The notes below the pieces were generated by a model. It saw nothing but the letters and a program-made list of their open reading frames with translations, was not told the DNA's origin and made no database searches. From positions 310,001-374,000 of the forward strand of contig CAJFCJ010000011.1 in the NCBI GenBank assembly GCA_904063045.1: a stretch of DNA of 64,000 bases, given 5' to 3'. This document shows, piece after piece, positions 48,416 to 62,020 of this stretch. A program made the position numbers and the translations under genes. The stretch is from Dimorphilus gyrociliatus. Taxonomy: Eukaryota; Annelida; Polychaeta; Dinophilidae. How positions within the stretch are numbered: position 1 is the stretch's first letter; each line of letters begins with the position of its first letter.

Positions 48416-51400
48416 TTATACAATTGAATGAGTACAAGATTCATTAACTTCGGCTATAGTACCGTCATTTTTCATTTTAGTTAATGTTTGATATTCAGGA
48501 CAATCGTAATTGTTGCTTCCTCTTCCCGGTCTGGGAGGAGGAGGACCGACTGTTCGAACCTTTTTGGCTGGACTAAAGAAAACGTCACCGTTAGCTTTGA
48601 CTGTCGTATCGACCGTGGAGCGCTTTTGGTATTGAGATGTTGAAGTAGATACGAAGCAGTAACTTGGTGGTTGCTCGTACCCGGTACCAGCTTTAATTGG
48701 ACTTCTATCCGGTTTTTTATTTAATTTCCCATTTCTTAAATTGGATTTCATCTTCCTATTTTGTCTAGCCCTGAAGGTGGCGATAGATATTGTAAAGACT
48801 ATAAAAATAACAGCTCCCCCTGCAAGTAGGCAATATAGTAATGTATTGCACCCATCTTCATCACTATTATCATCTAAGCCACAATGAATCACTCCATTGC
48901 AGCGAAGTGACTTGTCAATACAGTAGTAACTTTTAGGGTAAGTACAGAGTATATCTCCAGGTGTGCATAGTTCTACCCCCTTGCACAGAAATCCATCACA
49001 TTTATTCTCATTGTAATCAGTAATTTGTGACTTGACTCCTGTCCAAACTATTTTGAAACCTTTTATGGGTTCATTGTGCTGTACTTTTGACCCATTAATG
49101 AAAAGCCTGTAGAGGAGAAAAATAGTTTTAATAATACTCTGGCAAAGTTTGCACTTTCATTTTCTTATCTTATCTAATATACAAGACGTAATGTATAATT
49201 CAAAGTACATATAATAAGATTAATAGTGTAAGTAATGTGAAAGTAGGCTAATTACATTAATATTTTGATACTTATATTTGTATACAAAACCCCTGAATAC
49301 CAAAAATTATTACATAAAAAAGGGAATGAGAGATTATTAAGAAGCAATTCAAAAAAAGCAAAGCAGTCATCAGTCTAAAAGGCCATATGATAATGCACAA
49401 TTTGAGCTTGCGTCATAAACAGCCCACGGGATGTTACCACGTCCTCTTTTTAAAGGGCTGCCGCCTCATCAGAACTATTGATCATTTTCCCTTCCTGCTC
49501 ATATTCTTCCCTCATTCTGCTCTCTGCCTCCTATCCATATTCAACTTAAAAAACTATTTCAGTTCATACTCTCTTAATTTTTTCATGAAAGACTATTCCT
49601 TTAGAAGTCTACAAAGAATCACTGTAAGATATCACTCATTCCTTACTGTTATAAAGTCCTTTTTCCCTCTAGGCCTATTCTCGACAAAATAAACAAACCT
49701 AACATAAGCCCGTCCGGTTCTCGTTCGAATCTCCTTTATGTCTTTTTTCTTATCGCAGAGACGCTTTCGACTATCTTTTAACATCAGTCCTTCGTCATAG
49801 ATATCAATATAGGCTTCCAAACAACGATAATTTCCAAAATCGATATCCACCACGTTCAATAGTATTTGATGATTTTTCTCTGCTATTATCTTCCACATAC
49901 ATTCTAATGTTTTAAAGCTACTTTGCTCCGGATAAAATGGTGATGTTATTACACCTCCTCCACCAACTTTGACAGCTTTACTGCATATTTCGTCGTGTTT
50001 ATATTTAGAAGAAACTGTTTGCGGATTAAAAAAATATAATTGCTTTATATCTAAAAATTAATTATCTTGTAATGCAAAAAAATTAAGTTAAAGGGTGTGT
50101 TATGTTGATAAAAAATCATCACGTGACCATATCGTGACAATTAAATTAGTTTGGTATTTTATTTAGGGTATTAACTCGGAGTAAAAAAGGGTTTATAACG
50201 ATAAATGAGCGACATATTTTACCAGGGAAGAAAGTATGGAATAGGAAGCAGAATGATTTCCTAATGTGACATTAATTGAGACCTACCAGGCTATTTTAGT
50301 TTTTGATAATAAAAAAAAGTAGAGAGCTATGTAATTGTGCTCTTCGCTCTTAAGAGTCATGCTATAAGACAAAGAAATTCACCTCATTCGAATAACCCCT
50401 TTTAACCTAATGGCATTATTATTAATACGATTTTTGGATATGATTAAAAAATACCTAGAGATATAGGAAGAGAAAGTAGAAGATAAGAGGGAAAACATAT
50501 ACATTTTCATACTTTTTATCACGTTAAAGAAAGATAAATAACATTTAAACTAAAATTCTCCAATCTTCCCAAGACGTTACTAATACAACTTATTAGAGAC
50601 ATTTATTATCGTTTAATGGCGCTCTTTTAGAGCCTTTATATACAGTCATTAACGAGGAGAAAATTTTCAGTCTACATGCTCCGTCTCTCACTCTCTCTCT
50701 AATGTTCTCCTTTTTATTTCGCCTAAGTAAACAACTTTACTAAAGAATATTTATAAAAAGAAAGTTGTACTCGACTTACCTTCATGCTCATTAACGAATT
50801 TGAATGTACCGTTGAAGCCTGAGTATGTCTTTAAAATAGTTGTTTTAAATCGAATCCTTAAAATTCTTGTGGAAGAATGTAAATATTCTTTTTGACCTTG
50901 TTTACCGCAGAAACGTTGAATATGATTTGAGTAATTTCTCGTATCGACGTTAAATAAATCAACAGCGTCATTAAAGCATCTGTAAGAAGGCAAAACAGAA
51001 TAAACTCAAATACTTTCTTTATCTATTCTAGTGTTGTAATATAAAGACTATTCGATTTTATTCCCCCTTTTCTTCGACTTCTTTTACCTTCTATATATAA
51101 ATAAAGGAATGAATGATAAGTTCAATAGAATTTTCTCAAGAACTTTATGCTTAGTCGATTACATTACTCTCGAATATTTACACTTATTCGCTGAATAGAT
51201 ACGATTATACTGTATTTTTTTCAGAAAATCTCTAAAACTCTATTTAGTACGTTATAGCATTGAAGATTATACTAATAAGGCAGTTATTTATCTTTATACT
51301 AGATGAATGCTTTTGAAAAAAAGGCGGCTATTCATCTATATGTTCTATGTATGCTTTTAAAAAATGCACGAAAAAGTTATTCCGCCCTAAATCTGGGACA

Positions 51401-52308
51401 CAATTTAAAAAGCATTCTTCATCATTAGCCTCACTACTCTAAACTATCTTCCAGTATATTCCAGAGTGAAATTATGCATGAGGTAGTAAAAAAAAAGGAA
51501 AATTACTTTATATCCTACTCTTTCTACCAATCAAAAGAAATAGCGAGAAAAAGACATTTAAATAGAACAAAAAAAGAACTAACAACTATAAATACTTTCA
51601 TTCAATATTTTGAAAAATATTAGGAAAAGGGGAATTAGGAAGTAGACTAAACTCAATTACTTTAATCCACTTTAATTGAATAATGAGGAATGATCCTATT
51701 AATGATTTAGTTGTCTTGGGGAATACGAATACTCTTCCTTTTCCATTTATAAAACTTACTGTTTTGCATTGGGTTCTTCGATCTCGAAATGATCGAAGGT
51801 AATAAGCACTTTTTGATCTGGTTTCCCAATAAATAGAAAATTACAGCAATAATTGTTGGGATAATTTTCCTTTGGAAAGGTCGGATGTGATTTAAAGGTT
51901 CCACTCAGTTGCTGTCTGCTATCGAATTTGTTTCGAAATTTCGGCGGACAGTCACAGCTACTAAGGACAGTATGTAAAGCTGAAATGAAAGAGAAATAAT
52001 AAATTAAATAATAGAATAGAAAGGAAACCATAGTAGAGGTAAATTAATTAAGATACAAACGTATATTATAACTGACTTTTTACATAAAGCAAAACATCTA
52101 CCATTAGTTAAGACGTTTACTTAAAGATTAATTGATATTTTATATAGATTTAGTAAATTTTGTAATTTAAAACTAGTAGTCTATTAGTCAAACTCTTACT
52201 ACAAACACATCAATATTATTCTCTTACAAACTATATAGTATATGTTTGTTTGTAGAATTTTAAACAATACATACCTCCAAAAAATTTAATAACTAAGATG
52301 ACAAACAT
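48416..52308 (-). CDS. Neto: Neuropilin and tolloid-like protein (Neto)
   Basis: Five exons. Exon 1 (52308 to about 52277) gives the start of a signal peptide (MFVILVIKFFGG). Exon 2 (about 51985-51765) begins CUB1 (SSCDCPPKFRNKF, KENYPNNYCCNFLF). Exon 3 (about 50990-50780) completes CUB1 (IQRFCGKQGQKEYLH, SGFNGTFKFV). Exon 4 (about 50045-49700) is CUB2 (GGVITSPFYPEQSSF, ECMWKI, AYIDIYDEG). Exon 5 (about 49105-48416) holds the LDLa module (YCIDKSLRCNGVIHCGLDDN), a transmembrane helix (LLYCLLAGGAVIFIVFTISI) and a cytoplasmic tail with a proline stretch (GPPPPRPGRG). CUB-CUB-LDLa-TM is the Neto signature; Neto proteins are auxiliary subunits of ionotropic glutamate receptors. Introns of 300-760 bp are long for this locus. 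Confidence 0.83.
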
Positions 52309-54106
52309 TTTTTCCCTTATATTGTTTATTCTCGCAAAACAGCAACTGCAATACCACAAAGTTGTAGGATAATATCCGGCGGGAATGAGTAGTTAAATTA
52401 TGACGCCTCTATACATGCTAGATGGCTATTAAGGCTTTTCAAACTGTAAAATTTTCGGAATAGCAGGTTGCGGTAGTAAACTTAGAACTTGTGTTTTATT
52501 TTTTATCAAGCAGATTTTCCGAAAGTTTTATACATAATTGTTCAATTAATTTTTCATGAGAATTTTTCGAGGCGGTCAGTCCTGCGGGGAAAGTGCTGCA
52601 AAGTTGTTTGTTCTATATTTTCCGCAACGATTTTTTATTAGTTAATACGGAACAACTGCATTGGGAAAATGGCTGATGTATTTGTTATCCTAAGAGCTTT
52701 AGAAATAGCATGTGAATGCTTTAAATCCTTGTCGAAAAACAATTTTGCATTCATTAAAAATTTATCTGTTAACATCAAGAATTACTTGTAATAAAGTATT
52801 GTCCTCTTAATAATATTCTATGCCTCACAGGCTACTAATATCACTGCTCGAATAGCTTATGAATATATTACTGCCTCTCCTCAGTCAATTAATATTTAAT
52901 TATATCCAATGGAGATATAAATCTTATTCCATTAAAACTTACATAGGAAATCAAAAATTAAAACTGTACTCTTTATAAATATTGTTATTTACTTTCGATT
53001 TCGTTATATTAATGCAAAATTGCTTTCAAGCATATTACTCTAAATATACATATTTTTTATAAAGACAATGAGCACTCAAGGAAGAGAGGAGAGATAAATA
53101 GGTAAAAAGACGCACTAGAGGAAGATAGACTGATAGACAAAGATATTAAGAAACAGAGGGAGAGAAAAAGATAGATAGAGAGGGAGAAAACAGAAACAGG
53201 AAGAATAATCGGAACACAAAAAAGGAAGAACACAATTTAATCTATATTTTCAAGACACTAGAGGTTTAGAAAATGTCCAAAGATGTTAAATTACTTTAAA
53301 AATACAAAGGTTCAGAATCCCAATGAAGAAATTAACATTAACGAATATCATTAATTATGGTATTTAAAAATATGAATCTTAATTAGTAACTAACTTACCA
53401 AAGAGAATTTAAGAGAGTAGCTTTATTGATAATATAGATCAATTCTTTTGCTAAGATCTATTACTGAGCTATTGTATAGCAATGCAGAAATAGTCGTCTA
53501 CAGCAGAGAAATCGGGTCTGTACAGCAAATTATTGTACAGTTGTCCAAATATGCTCTTGACAAAAAATGAAATTATGCAACATTAAAAAATTAATCAAAT
53601 ATTATAAAAATACAAAAATAAGCTATAAAAAGCCATTTATAATTCTTATAAGTGCTTTATATGAGAATATATATATATATATAAATGTATAGATTGTATT
53701 TATATACATAAAAACATATTTATATTTATATTGGGAAAGGATTATATAATCAATATTATCTCTATCCAGAGCTATTTGTAATCTTGTTGTTCTATTAATA
53801 AGGGCAACTGCTTTTACTTAAGGCAACTGAAAAAGTTAACTATCATATAACTTGCATGGCACACGAAAGTTTGGAGAAAAAATTGTCATTTATCTAATAA
53901 ACTACCTTATTATAACTATTCATTGACTTCTTGTTGTTTTTTCTACAAGCGGATATACTTCATATAAGTCTAATATAAACTTACTCGAATTTCTTTTAGA
54001 CGAAAGATGCTCCTCGTTAAATTACAGTTTCCGTCCAACAGTGAGAAAGGTAAGGCATCAATTTGATGTCTAATGCAGCTAGTGCATGAATTACAGAGAC
54101 GATAAC

Positions 54107-54120
54107 CGCGCCATCTGGTT
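54107..54120 (+). promoter_or_regulatory. CTCF-like motif in gene desert
   Basis: CGCGCCATCTGGTT matches the reverse CTCF core (GCGCC-MYCTGGT) well and is the best stand-alone example outside the small-RNA cluster. Confidence 0.5.
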
Positions 54121-55679
54121 GAGTATTATAAACACTGTAATAATTAACGGAAAACGTACATGTGGTAAAGAATGAATAAACTTCTTTATTTACATTTTCT
54201 GTTAAGCCTCTTTCCCCCAAACAATCAATTTAATGAAATTCAATGGATTTTATTTAGTTCAGGTGCTAAAAGTAAGCTTAAGTAAACGTTATTCATTCTT
54301 CTTAAGGAGAAGAAAAGAAGCAATTCGAGAATAAAATCAGTATAAAGAAAAAGAAAAGGACGGGTAGAGAAATACCCAATGAAATTTCTCTGAGTGGTCA
54401 CCAACCGTGATGGGACTGAAAAATTTGAAAGGACGCAATAAACTGTGAGAAAATAATGCTACTCGTGGTAAAAGGTCAAATTTCATCCTACAGATTGTAT
54501 ATCGTTAGTACGAAAGACCTAGAACAGGGAATAACTCTCAAATTATTATTTATAGAAGAATATTATTTCCGTTTTAAGGAGTAATTTGTGAATAAAATCC
54601 AGATTTTGTTCTAGTAGATGTATTTCTATTTTAACTTTTTTACTTTATATTATCGTTAATTGACTAATAGTATTTTTTCAATAATATTACTTTTGAAATG
54701 TAGAAAGGCTCACAGCCATTCATTTCGATCTGTCTACTCTCTTTTTTTCTCTCTCTCACACTCTCTTCCTTTCTTCTTTTCATATGTATCCTAAATTGAA
54801 AAAAAAATGGAGAAAGGGAAGAGAAAAAAATCAATCTTCCCTTTAAAAAAAAGAGACGCCCCGACCAATTACGTACATGCGGTACATAATGAAGACGCAG
54901 AATACGCCGGCGGCCTATCTAAACTTAGAGAGTATCTTGAAATAAAATCCACTTCCATTTACTAAAGCTCTCTTTCCGTTTTAAATTCTATAAAGAGATC
55001 GTTTCACGTCTTTTTCATCATTTTTAATAAGTTTATCATAGGTATTAGGGTTAGCGAGAACTGGAATCTCTTACAGATAATTATGAAAAATGGATATACA
55101 TTGTCTTGATTGATAAGCAGAGTGAGAGAGAGGGGAGTGGGAAGGGAGAAAAAAGAGAGTAAAAACTCTTAATTCAGGTTAAAAAGCAAAAAATTTGCGT
55201 GACAATGTGACAATAAGTTTGTTCTTTAGAAGAACATAAAATTGCGGAAATGGGAAAAGCCAGGCGATTTTTCTCACCGGATTCCACCGCTAATTTCCCT
55301 AAAATAAGAAAATAAGGACAGTTTGATTATTTCACATCATACGTTTCTTTGAACAAAATTTGGCTAGAGGATAAGAAAAAAATAAACACGAAGCCGAAGC
55401 CAACTAGACAAAAAATTGACAGGATTACTTTAGTTGACTTTTCCTTTCTCTCTTCCTTTCCATTATTTTGTCGTCAAAAAAAAGAAAATTTTCTTTTTTT
55501 TTTATAGATTATCATATAATCATAATAAATAGGCCTAAAGGATAAGACAAGGAAGAGCGTAGCGTTTCTATTTATCATTTTAATTTTCTGTTGTATTTTT
55601 CATATTCAATATATTTTTGTTTGCTAATTAATTGTATACTGTAATGCTTATACTGTATTCATGTTTGTAGTATACACAT

Positions 55680-55705
55680 ATACTGTATATATACAGTATA
55701 TATAC

Positions 55706-55753
<48 letters not shown>

Positions 55754-55763
55754 TTATTTATTT
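55680..55763. repeat. TA-rich microsatellite
   Basis: Interrupted (TA)n with TACATA variants, grading into TTTA repeats. Confidence 0.9.
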
Positions 55764-56372
55764 GTATACTGTTCACATCCACATAGGGTTTGACAATCAT
55801 TTCTTCATTTCCTTGGAGATAAATACAAGACATGAAAATCTAAATTCCTTACAGTAATTATATTTGTAGACGTTATATATTTTAAAACAAGAGCGTTTCT
55901 CTGTCTTCTCTTTTTATGCATCATCCATTCTCTCTTCTGCCTTCTCTTTTTTCTCTTTTTCTTTTTTTTTTTTCTTAGTCTTTTATCATCTCTACTATCA
56001 ATAGACTATCAATTGGATTGAAAATAATCATCGATTAAGCACCAACACCAAAAGGAAATATTAAAATATGAAAAAAATAATAATAATTCGTATTTCTTTT
56101 TTCAGATTTAAGATTTTCTGCACAACATCTGCAAATCAATATCCACCAGACATTTAATCTTCAATAATCATGTCTTCAGAGACTTTGTATGTATACATAT
56201 ATAAATATACATACAAGTATACTATCTGTGTTTATACTATATAATCATATACATTTATATTTGTTTCTTATATGTACAATACATAAATCACTATTTATGT
56301 ATTGTTCAGGTTAGTAAATAAATATATATTATATACTTATTGTTATGTTATATATACTTAATGTATATAAAA

Positions 56373-58595
56373 TCAAGTACGCCTACACGTATCACAAGTT
56401 GCACACTGCTGCCACCTATGAGCGCAATAGAAACACTTGTGTAATATATCATCCAATAAGAGATAGGATTGAAGTGTTGCAGGTAGACCCAAATTATTCA
56501 TCTTTACTCTTATTCCAAATCCTAAGCACTGTCTAATTGTCTTTCTGCAAAGTTGCTTCAACGTTCTCACAGGTGGAATGATTAAGTACAAATTCTGAAG
56601 AACTTCATATTCATCTTCTCGTATCCCTTCTGTAGTAATTACATAACCAATTTGCGAAAGTAGGTGAAGTACTTGGACATTCTTTCTTTCTAATGCCAAT
56701 CTAACAATGCTTTTATGCTGCCCATCGCCATCTTGTCTTGCAGGTGTATTAAAATCGTAATTAAACTTTAGCAGATCTGTTTAAATGAATAAGAGAAGAA
56801 TTTTATTTTTAATTATTGAAAAGAATTATTTTTAAAGTTAAAATTAAGAAAATTAATTAGAAAATAGCTAATTTATAATTTATAACATTCCTTTTAACGT
56901 TTCGATTTTGTTGTTAACAACTGCATCATAAATTGGACTTTCCCCAGATGAATTGTACTTATCGACCAGCACTTGACCACTTGTAATTAGCTCGGTAACT
57001 AAATTCGAATAATTCTTACGAATGGCAACGTGTAAAGCAGTATCACCCGTCTTATTGTCACTCGCGTTAACGTTACAACTTGGTACAACCAAGAGGCGAA
57101 CAGCAGCCGCTTTGTTGTTATAATTAACAGCTTCAAATAGAGGAGTGTGACCCCAATGATTCTTCAAATTAACATCGGCGCCGGCCTCGATTAAGGCGCT
57201 CACCAAGGCCTCCGATCCTTGTCTAGCGGCAAAATGAAGAGCCGTATCCATATTCCTATCGCATATATTTAATAGAGCTTTCGCCTTTATAAGTCTCTTT
57301 ACGGCATTCAATTTACCATTTCTTGTCGCTTTCATAAGTGGAGTTTTAGATGTTATATCTTGCGCATTTACATTAACTTTTTGATTAAGTAATACATCTA
57401 AAATATCAACTGCTCCGTCCTCAGCAGCATAATGATTCGGTGTATTTCCAAATGTGTCTCTAGGATCTGGATCAGCCCCAAACGATAATAATTTATGGAA
57501 ACACGCCATTTTATGACGAAGAACCGCAAAGTGGAGGGCTGTTCTCCTTAAGGTTGTAGTGCATTGATGGATGTCACAATTCATATCCTTCAATCAGACA
57601 GAACCAGATTTATAGTTAATGCTTAATAAGCATAATTTATAGATTATTTTAATTTGTATAGTAATTTAACCAAGACCTTTTTAGTAAACTACTTCTTCTA
57701 TACATTTCTATATACTCCATCTTTAGAAAAAGTTAGCAACTTCAATTTAACACTAATCGATTACACGCAATTATTTTCATTCAAAACAGAAAATAATCTC
57801 CTTTTTCCAAGTTTTCTTAGAGTTGGTTTATTTTTTTTTTAAAAAAAAGAAGCTTTTTTTTATTAGCCTCTTTCGTAATTATAGAGATACGAGTATTTCT
57901 GACATTTACTCGACGAAGAAAATAAGCCTATCCTTTATATTTTTGCTGTCTAATACAAATAATCACAATTTAGATATCAATTTATAACTAATTAATCAGT
58001 TAGAAAAGATAGAAGAGAAATGTGTTACTTTTTTTTTTACTGAGATTAAATTTAAAAACTATTTATATATTGTAAAGACACTATCGTCATAGAGTATATA
58101 TATATATATATATATATACAGTATCTATACATAAGGTACATACATGAGAAACATATTGTATATGGTATATATTCATTGTACTCTAGAAAGCATCCTTTTT
58201 CTTTTTAGCTTAAAAGGATTTATATAAATATAAAAATAATTTATATGCTTCCTTTTATAAAATAATAAAAAAAAAAGTAATATTATTTTAGAAATAGACA
58301 GTATTTATAAATTATGATGTTATATTAATCATATACTTGTATATATATATAAGAATAAAGACTATAAAATATATAAATCTTGTCCTGCCTTTAAATACTG
58401 CAACATTCCAGTGTAACCTTTGTAGGCTACCAAATGAATTGGGCTCAAATCCAAATGGTTTTTCTTCCTGACATGAGCAAATTTAGCATCCAAATCTATC
58501 TTGTTCTGCTCCACCAATGTTTCCAATCGAGCTAAATCATTATTAACAACGCAATCGTAAAATTCTAAACCCCACCCAGGAGTTCTATTCGACAT
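56373..58595 (-). CDS. Ankyrin-repeat and SOCS-box protein (ASB family)
   Basis: Three exons: 58595 to about 58390 (MSNRTPGWGLEFYDCVVN), about 57588-56880, and about 56775-56373. The middle exon holds about seven ankyrin repeats with the TPLH/TALH and GADVN signatures (RTALHFAVLRHKMACFHKL, DTALHFAARQGSEALVSAL, GHTPLFEAVNYNNKAAAVRL). The last exon ends with a SOCS box: VRTLKQLCRKTIRQCLG, then LPATLQSYLLLDDI, the elongin B/C-binding part. ASB proteins are substrate receptors of Cullin-5 ubiquitin ligases. A short tail with three Cys (CATCDTCRRT) follows. The first intron is about 800 bp, and its donor appears to be AAAG|GCAGGA, another GC donor, though alternatives exist. Confidence 0.87.
58094..58119. 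repeat. (TA)n microsatellite in ASB intron
   Basis: About twelve TA units in the large intron. Confidence 0.85.
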
Positions 58596-61500
58596 TTTGT
58601 TGTTGTGTGAAAGTGTTCGCTGACGGTCACGTGGGTTGTTTGCCAAGCAACCATATTGATTCGTATACGTAATTACTCGATCTTTATTCACTAAACATCT
58701 GACCAGTTTCTAATTTGTAAAATCAGACTTATACGGAAGGAAGTTGCTTTGTCACAGGAAAAAAAAATACAAAATCCCTCAAATCTTTGCTTAAAATCAC
58801 GAGGAGCAAACAAAAGAAAAAGAAAACAACTAGTGGAACAATTACAAATGACAAACAAATTTTAGTTACTCTTCTTCGGTTTAGGAGATAATTTCTCATC
58901 ATTTTTCTAAAATAGTTCCACCTACTCAGTTATAAATCTGTCCTAATAAAATATAAATTAAATATCTCCTGAATATTTATAGAAATTCTAAAGTAAATGA
59001 AATAGAAGAATAAATTTCATCTCCATTCTTTTTTAACTAGTTTCTTTAATGAGAAAGAAATGATTTATACTTAATTTATTTTAACAAAGATGGAAGCTTA
59101 CAATATACTGCTGTATTAATTACTTTATATTTCACATTTACAAGACTTTATCTTTGTAGAAATTTATTTCTCAATCCATTTTGAAATTAATAATGATGCA
59201 ATTAATTTTTATATATATATACAGAAAAATCTATGCAACTTATCAACTTTTCCTCTCTGATGAATATGTATAATTACTACCAGCGTTTTTTTTTATCTAA
59301 AAAACAAAAAAAGAAAGAAAAAAAGAACACATAGATTCTTTTATCTTTTCCTTTTTATCATATGGTATGTAGCGTACATTTTCTTTTTTTGGATAGACTC
59401 AACTATCATAAAAACTTATCTTTTTGTTCTATTTTTTTTTATCTGTCTCTCGTCTCTCTCCCATTCTACCCCCTTCCTTTTATATACAAGTATATTGAAA
59501 TAGGAAAGTTATAACAAATTAACTAGCACTAAAATTTTCAGATCTTCTTATATCGTCCTTTATATTATTTGTAAAATGGATAAGGTATATATAAAGCAAA
59601 ATAATATAATAACGTTACCTCTATTCGATTTCTTAGAATTTCTTGTTTAAAAGATTTATTTATATATAATAATCTATCTAATACAGCAATAGTTCTTACT
59701 GGAACAAATAATTAAAGACTGTAATCTATTACAGGATTCTACTGTATAGGGTTATTTAAATAAATACCAATAAAATTCTCATGTAATGTTTATTAATAAA
59801 TTCAAATCAAAGGTAAAAGTATTGGTTATATTTTTTATCAGTCCGATTACTAAGTGTTGTGGCAAAATGTTTCTACTTGATAAGAAAAAAAAGACGATGA
59901 TAGATGGGCGTGCATTTAATCTATTTAATTTAATAATCCATCAAAAGCATCTCTTTGTGCTTATAATCTATAACCTGCAAGCTATTTTGTAATATAATAA
60001 CCTAAAAAGTTTAAAATTATATAAACTTTAATAGGAAAAGAAGAATAAAATAATTTCAAATATAAAAATTCCATGTTCTCTTGAAACATCAACTGTTTTA
60101 TAAAAAGAGAAGAGGAGTTCGTGTTAAAAAAAAGACCATATAATTAATCGATTTATTTCCTGCCGAAAATCAATTTACCACAAAACCAACTGACAGGAAA
60201 CGTTTCTAAGAAGACAAGCGAACAGACTAAAAGATCTAACTGAAGTATTTGCTTACGAATATCAGGGGAAAGATAAAAATAAAAGAAGATAGTAGACTAG
60301 ATGAAGAATGCATTGGGAGAAACAATTAATTCGTTTAATTATTTCAATTTGTCCGTTTGGTGTGTAATACTAAAAATAGTAATTGAATAATAATTCAACT
60401 GCCATGTACGAAGACAGTCTTCTAAAACGAAAAAAGTAGGCGTTAAGTAGGTTGGATGAGTGTAGGCGTTAAAGAAGATTAGTTTTGAGTAAAGATGTTC
60501 TACTCATTTCTCTCTCTTTTTTTTTTTATTTCCATCTTGACTATAAATGTATAGATTTTTAATTATTAATAAAACATCAAAAATTTCCAAAATAAAGCAT
60601 AAATCACGGTGTACTTCCTTGAAGAATGGAAAAGTAATAGAAGCATATTAATTAGAGTAGTACCAATTACCTATCAATTACCATTTACAAAAAAATCTAC
60701 ATTATATTTTGGCCTATAAAGAATTGAATAGTAATTAAAAAATAACATAAAACATTAAGACGTACATATCATTTTCATACTAATATCTAATTTTTCGTAA
60801 ACTTAACAGATGGCAGACGTTGTCTAAGGAGAACGGTAGCATCCATCTACAATTTACAAACCGAATTTTATTGTATAAATGAATCAAAGAGGCTGAGAAA
60901 ATTGGAGGAGGAGGAGGAGAGAAGGATTGTAAACACGTGAAAGAGAAAGAAAGAGAGAAAGAGAGAGGGAAAGGGATCGCAAAAAAAAATCTTTAATTTA
61001 TGAAAATTAAATGAAATTTATTTATAAAGTGTTAAAACGGAATTTTTAGCTTTGCTTTATAAACACTTTTGAAAGTGTTAACTATATCATTAATTTTAAG
61101 AGAAAGGTGTTTCAAACAGTTTAAAATACTCATTATACCTTATAAAAAAACGTTTGAATTCGTTTAATGACGGATAAACTTTCAAAGTTGTCAAAGATAT
61201 CCTTTGATAAATGGTCATTTAATGTTAAATATATTACCATCACCATCATACGTTCTACTTAAAATTACAAATTAGAACCATTAATATCCTATTAGTTATA
61301 TAAAGTTATAAAATCTTTTCAACTAGTTATATAACAGTGTCAGGAGGAAAATGAGTTCAATTGAGAGGCTAAAAAAGGAAAGATTTTAATTCTGGCAAAG
61401 AGATATGTTTATCTAAGGATTTAAATGTTTATCCTACTTTCCCTTTTTATAATTGTCCTTTCTAATAGTTCAGATGTTGAATATAAAGAAAAATAGTAAT

Positions 61501-61857
61501 CAATTTTATTTATTTAAACTGCGGAAGTAAGAATTATTCGTTAATATAGGCATTCAGTTAGAAATAATCAGATTTTCTATGAAATATTAATTCTTGGATT
61601 ATTATGTTTATCATTGAATATTTGGACAAAAAATATAAAGTAAAATTTTTTGTGTTATTATTTTGCTGCATTATTTACAGCTTTTCCTATTATCAATTAA
61701 ATTTCGAAATAAATGAACAATACGACCTAATTTATTGAGTAGTTTTTAAAATTTTGATAAAAAGTAATTTAATATATAAAAATTATTTTTATTCTCTTGA
61801 AAATTAAAAATATATTTAAATAAATTTAAGCTTTCTTTAAAAGGTAACTTATAAATA

Positions 61858-61867
61858 TTCCGGAAGT
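61858..61867 (+). promoter_or_regulatory. ETS-type site in Rheb promoter
   Basis: TTCCGGAAGT carries the CCGGAAGT core of ETS/GABP sites, about 155 bp before the Rheb ATG. Confidence 0.45.
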
Positions 61868-61885
61868 TGGTTGCATATGAGGTAG

Positions 61886-61897
61886 TGCGCCTGCGCA
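61886..61897 (+). promoter_or_regulatory. NRF1-like site in Rheb promoter
   Basis: TGCGCCTGCGCA is one base off the NRF1 palindrome YGCGCAYGCGCR. It stands out in AT-rich DNA about 125 bp upstream of the Rheb ATG. Confidence 0.55.
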
Positions 61898-62020
61898 TAC
61901 GAAAATAAGATTCATTTTCAGATAGAAAACGAGACGTAAACAAGTTTTTTTTAAAAAAAGATCGCAAGAGCGAAACATAGCCTCGATAAACACTATTTCC
62001 TGTCTATCTATGCTCACAAA

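Larger units (their letters stand above)
52309..56372. other. 4-kb gene-free region upstream of Neto
   Basis: I see no protein or tRNA gene. It contains purine-rich tracts (53080-53200), a pyrimidine tract near 54745, a CTCF-like site (54107), and a long TA tract (55680-55763). A 67-codon minus-strand open stretch at 54017-54220 has no ATG start and no recognised homology. It could hold Neto enhancers. Confidence 0.5.
58596..62020. other. 3.4-kb divergent gene-free region
   Basis: Between ASB (-) and Rheb (+). AT-rich, with a polypurine tract at about 60900-60978 and a CTCF-like AACAGATGGCAGACG at 60805-60819. No coding or RNA gene recognised. Confidence 0.5.

Noticed and set aside
53080-53210. 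Purine-rich tract as a repeat element
   Set aside because: Irregular GA-rich low complexity without a unit; no evidence of function.
54017-54220. 67-codon minus-strand open stretch
   Set aside because: It has no ATG start, no splice-linked partner exon and no recognised family, and it overlaps a CTCF-like site. Chance open frame most likely.
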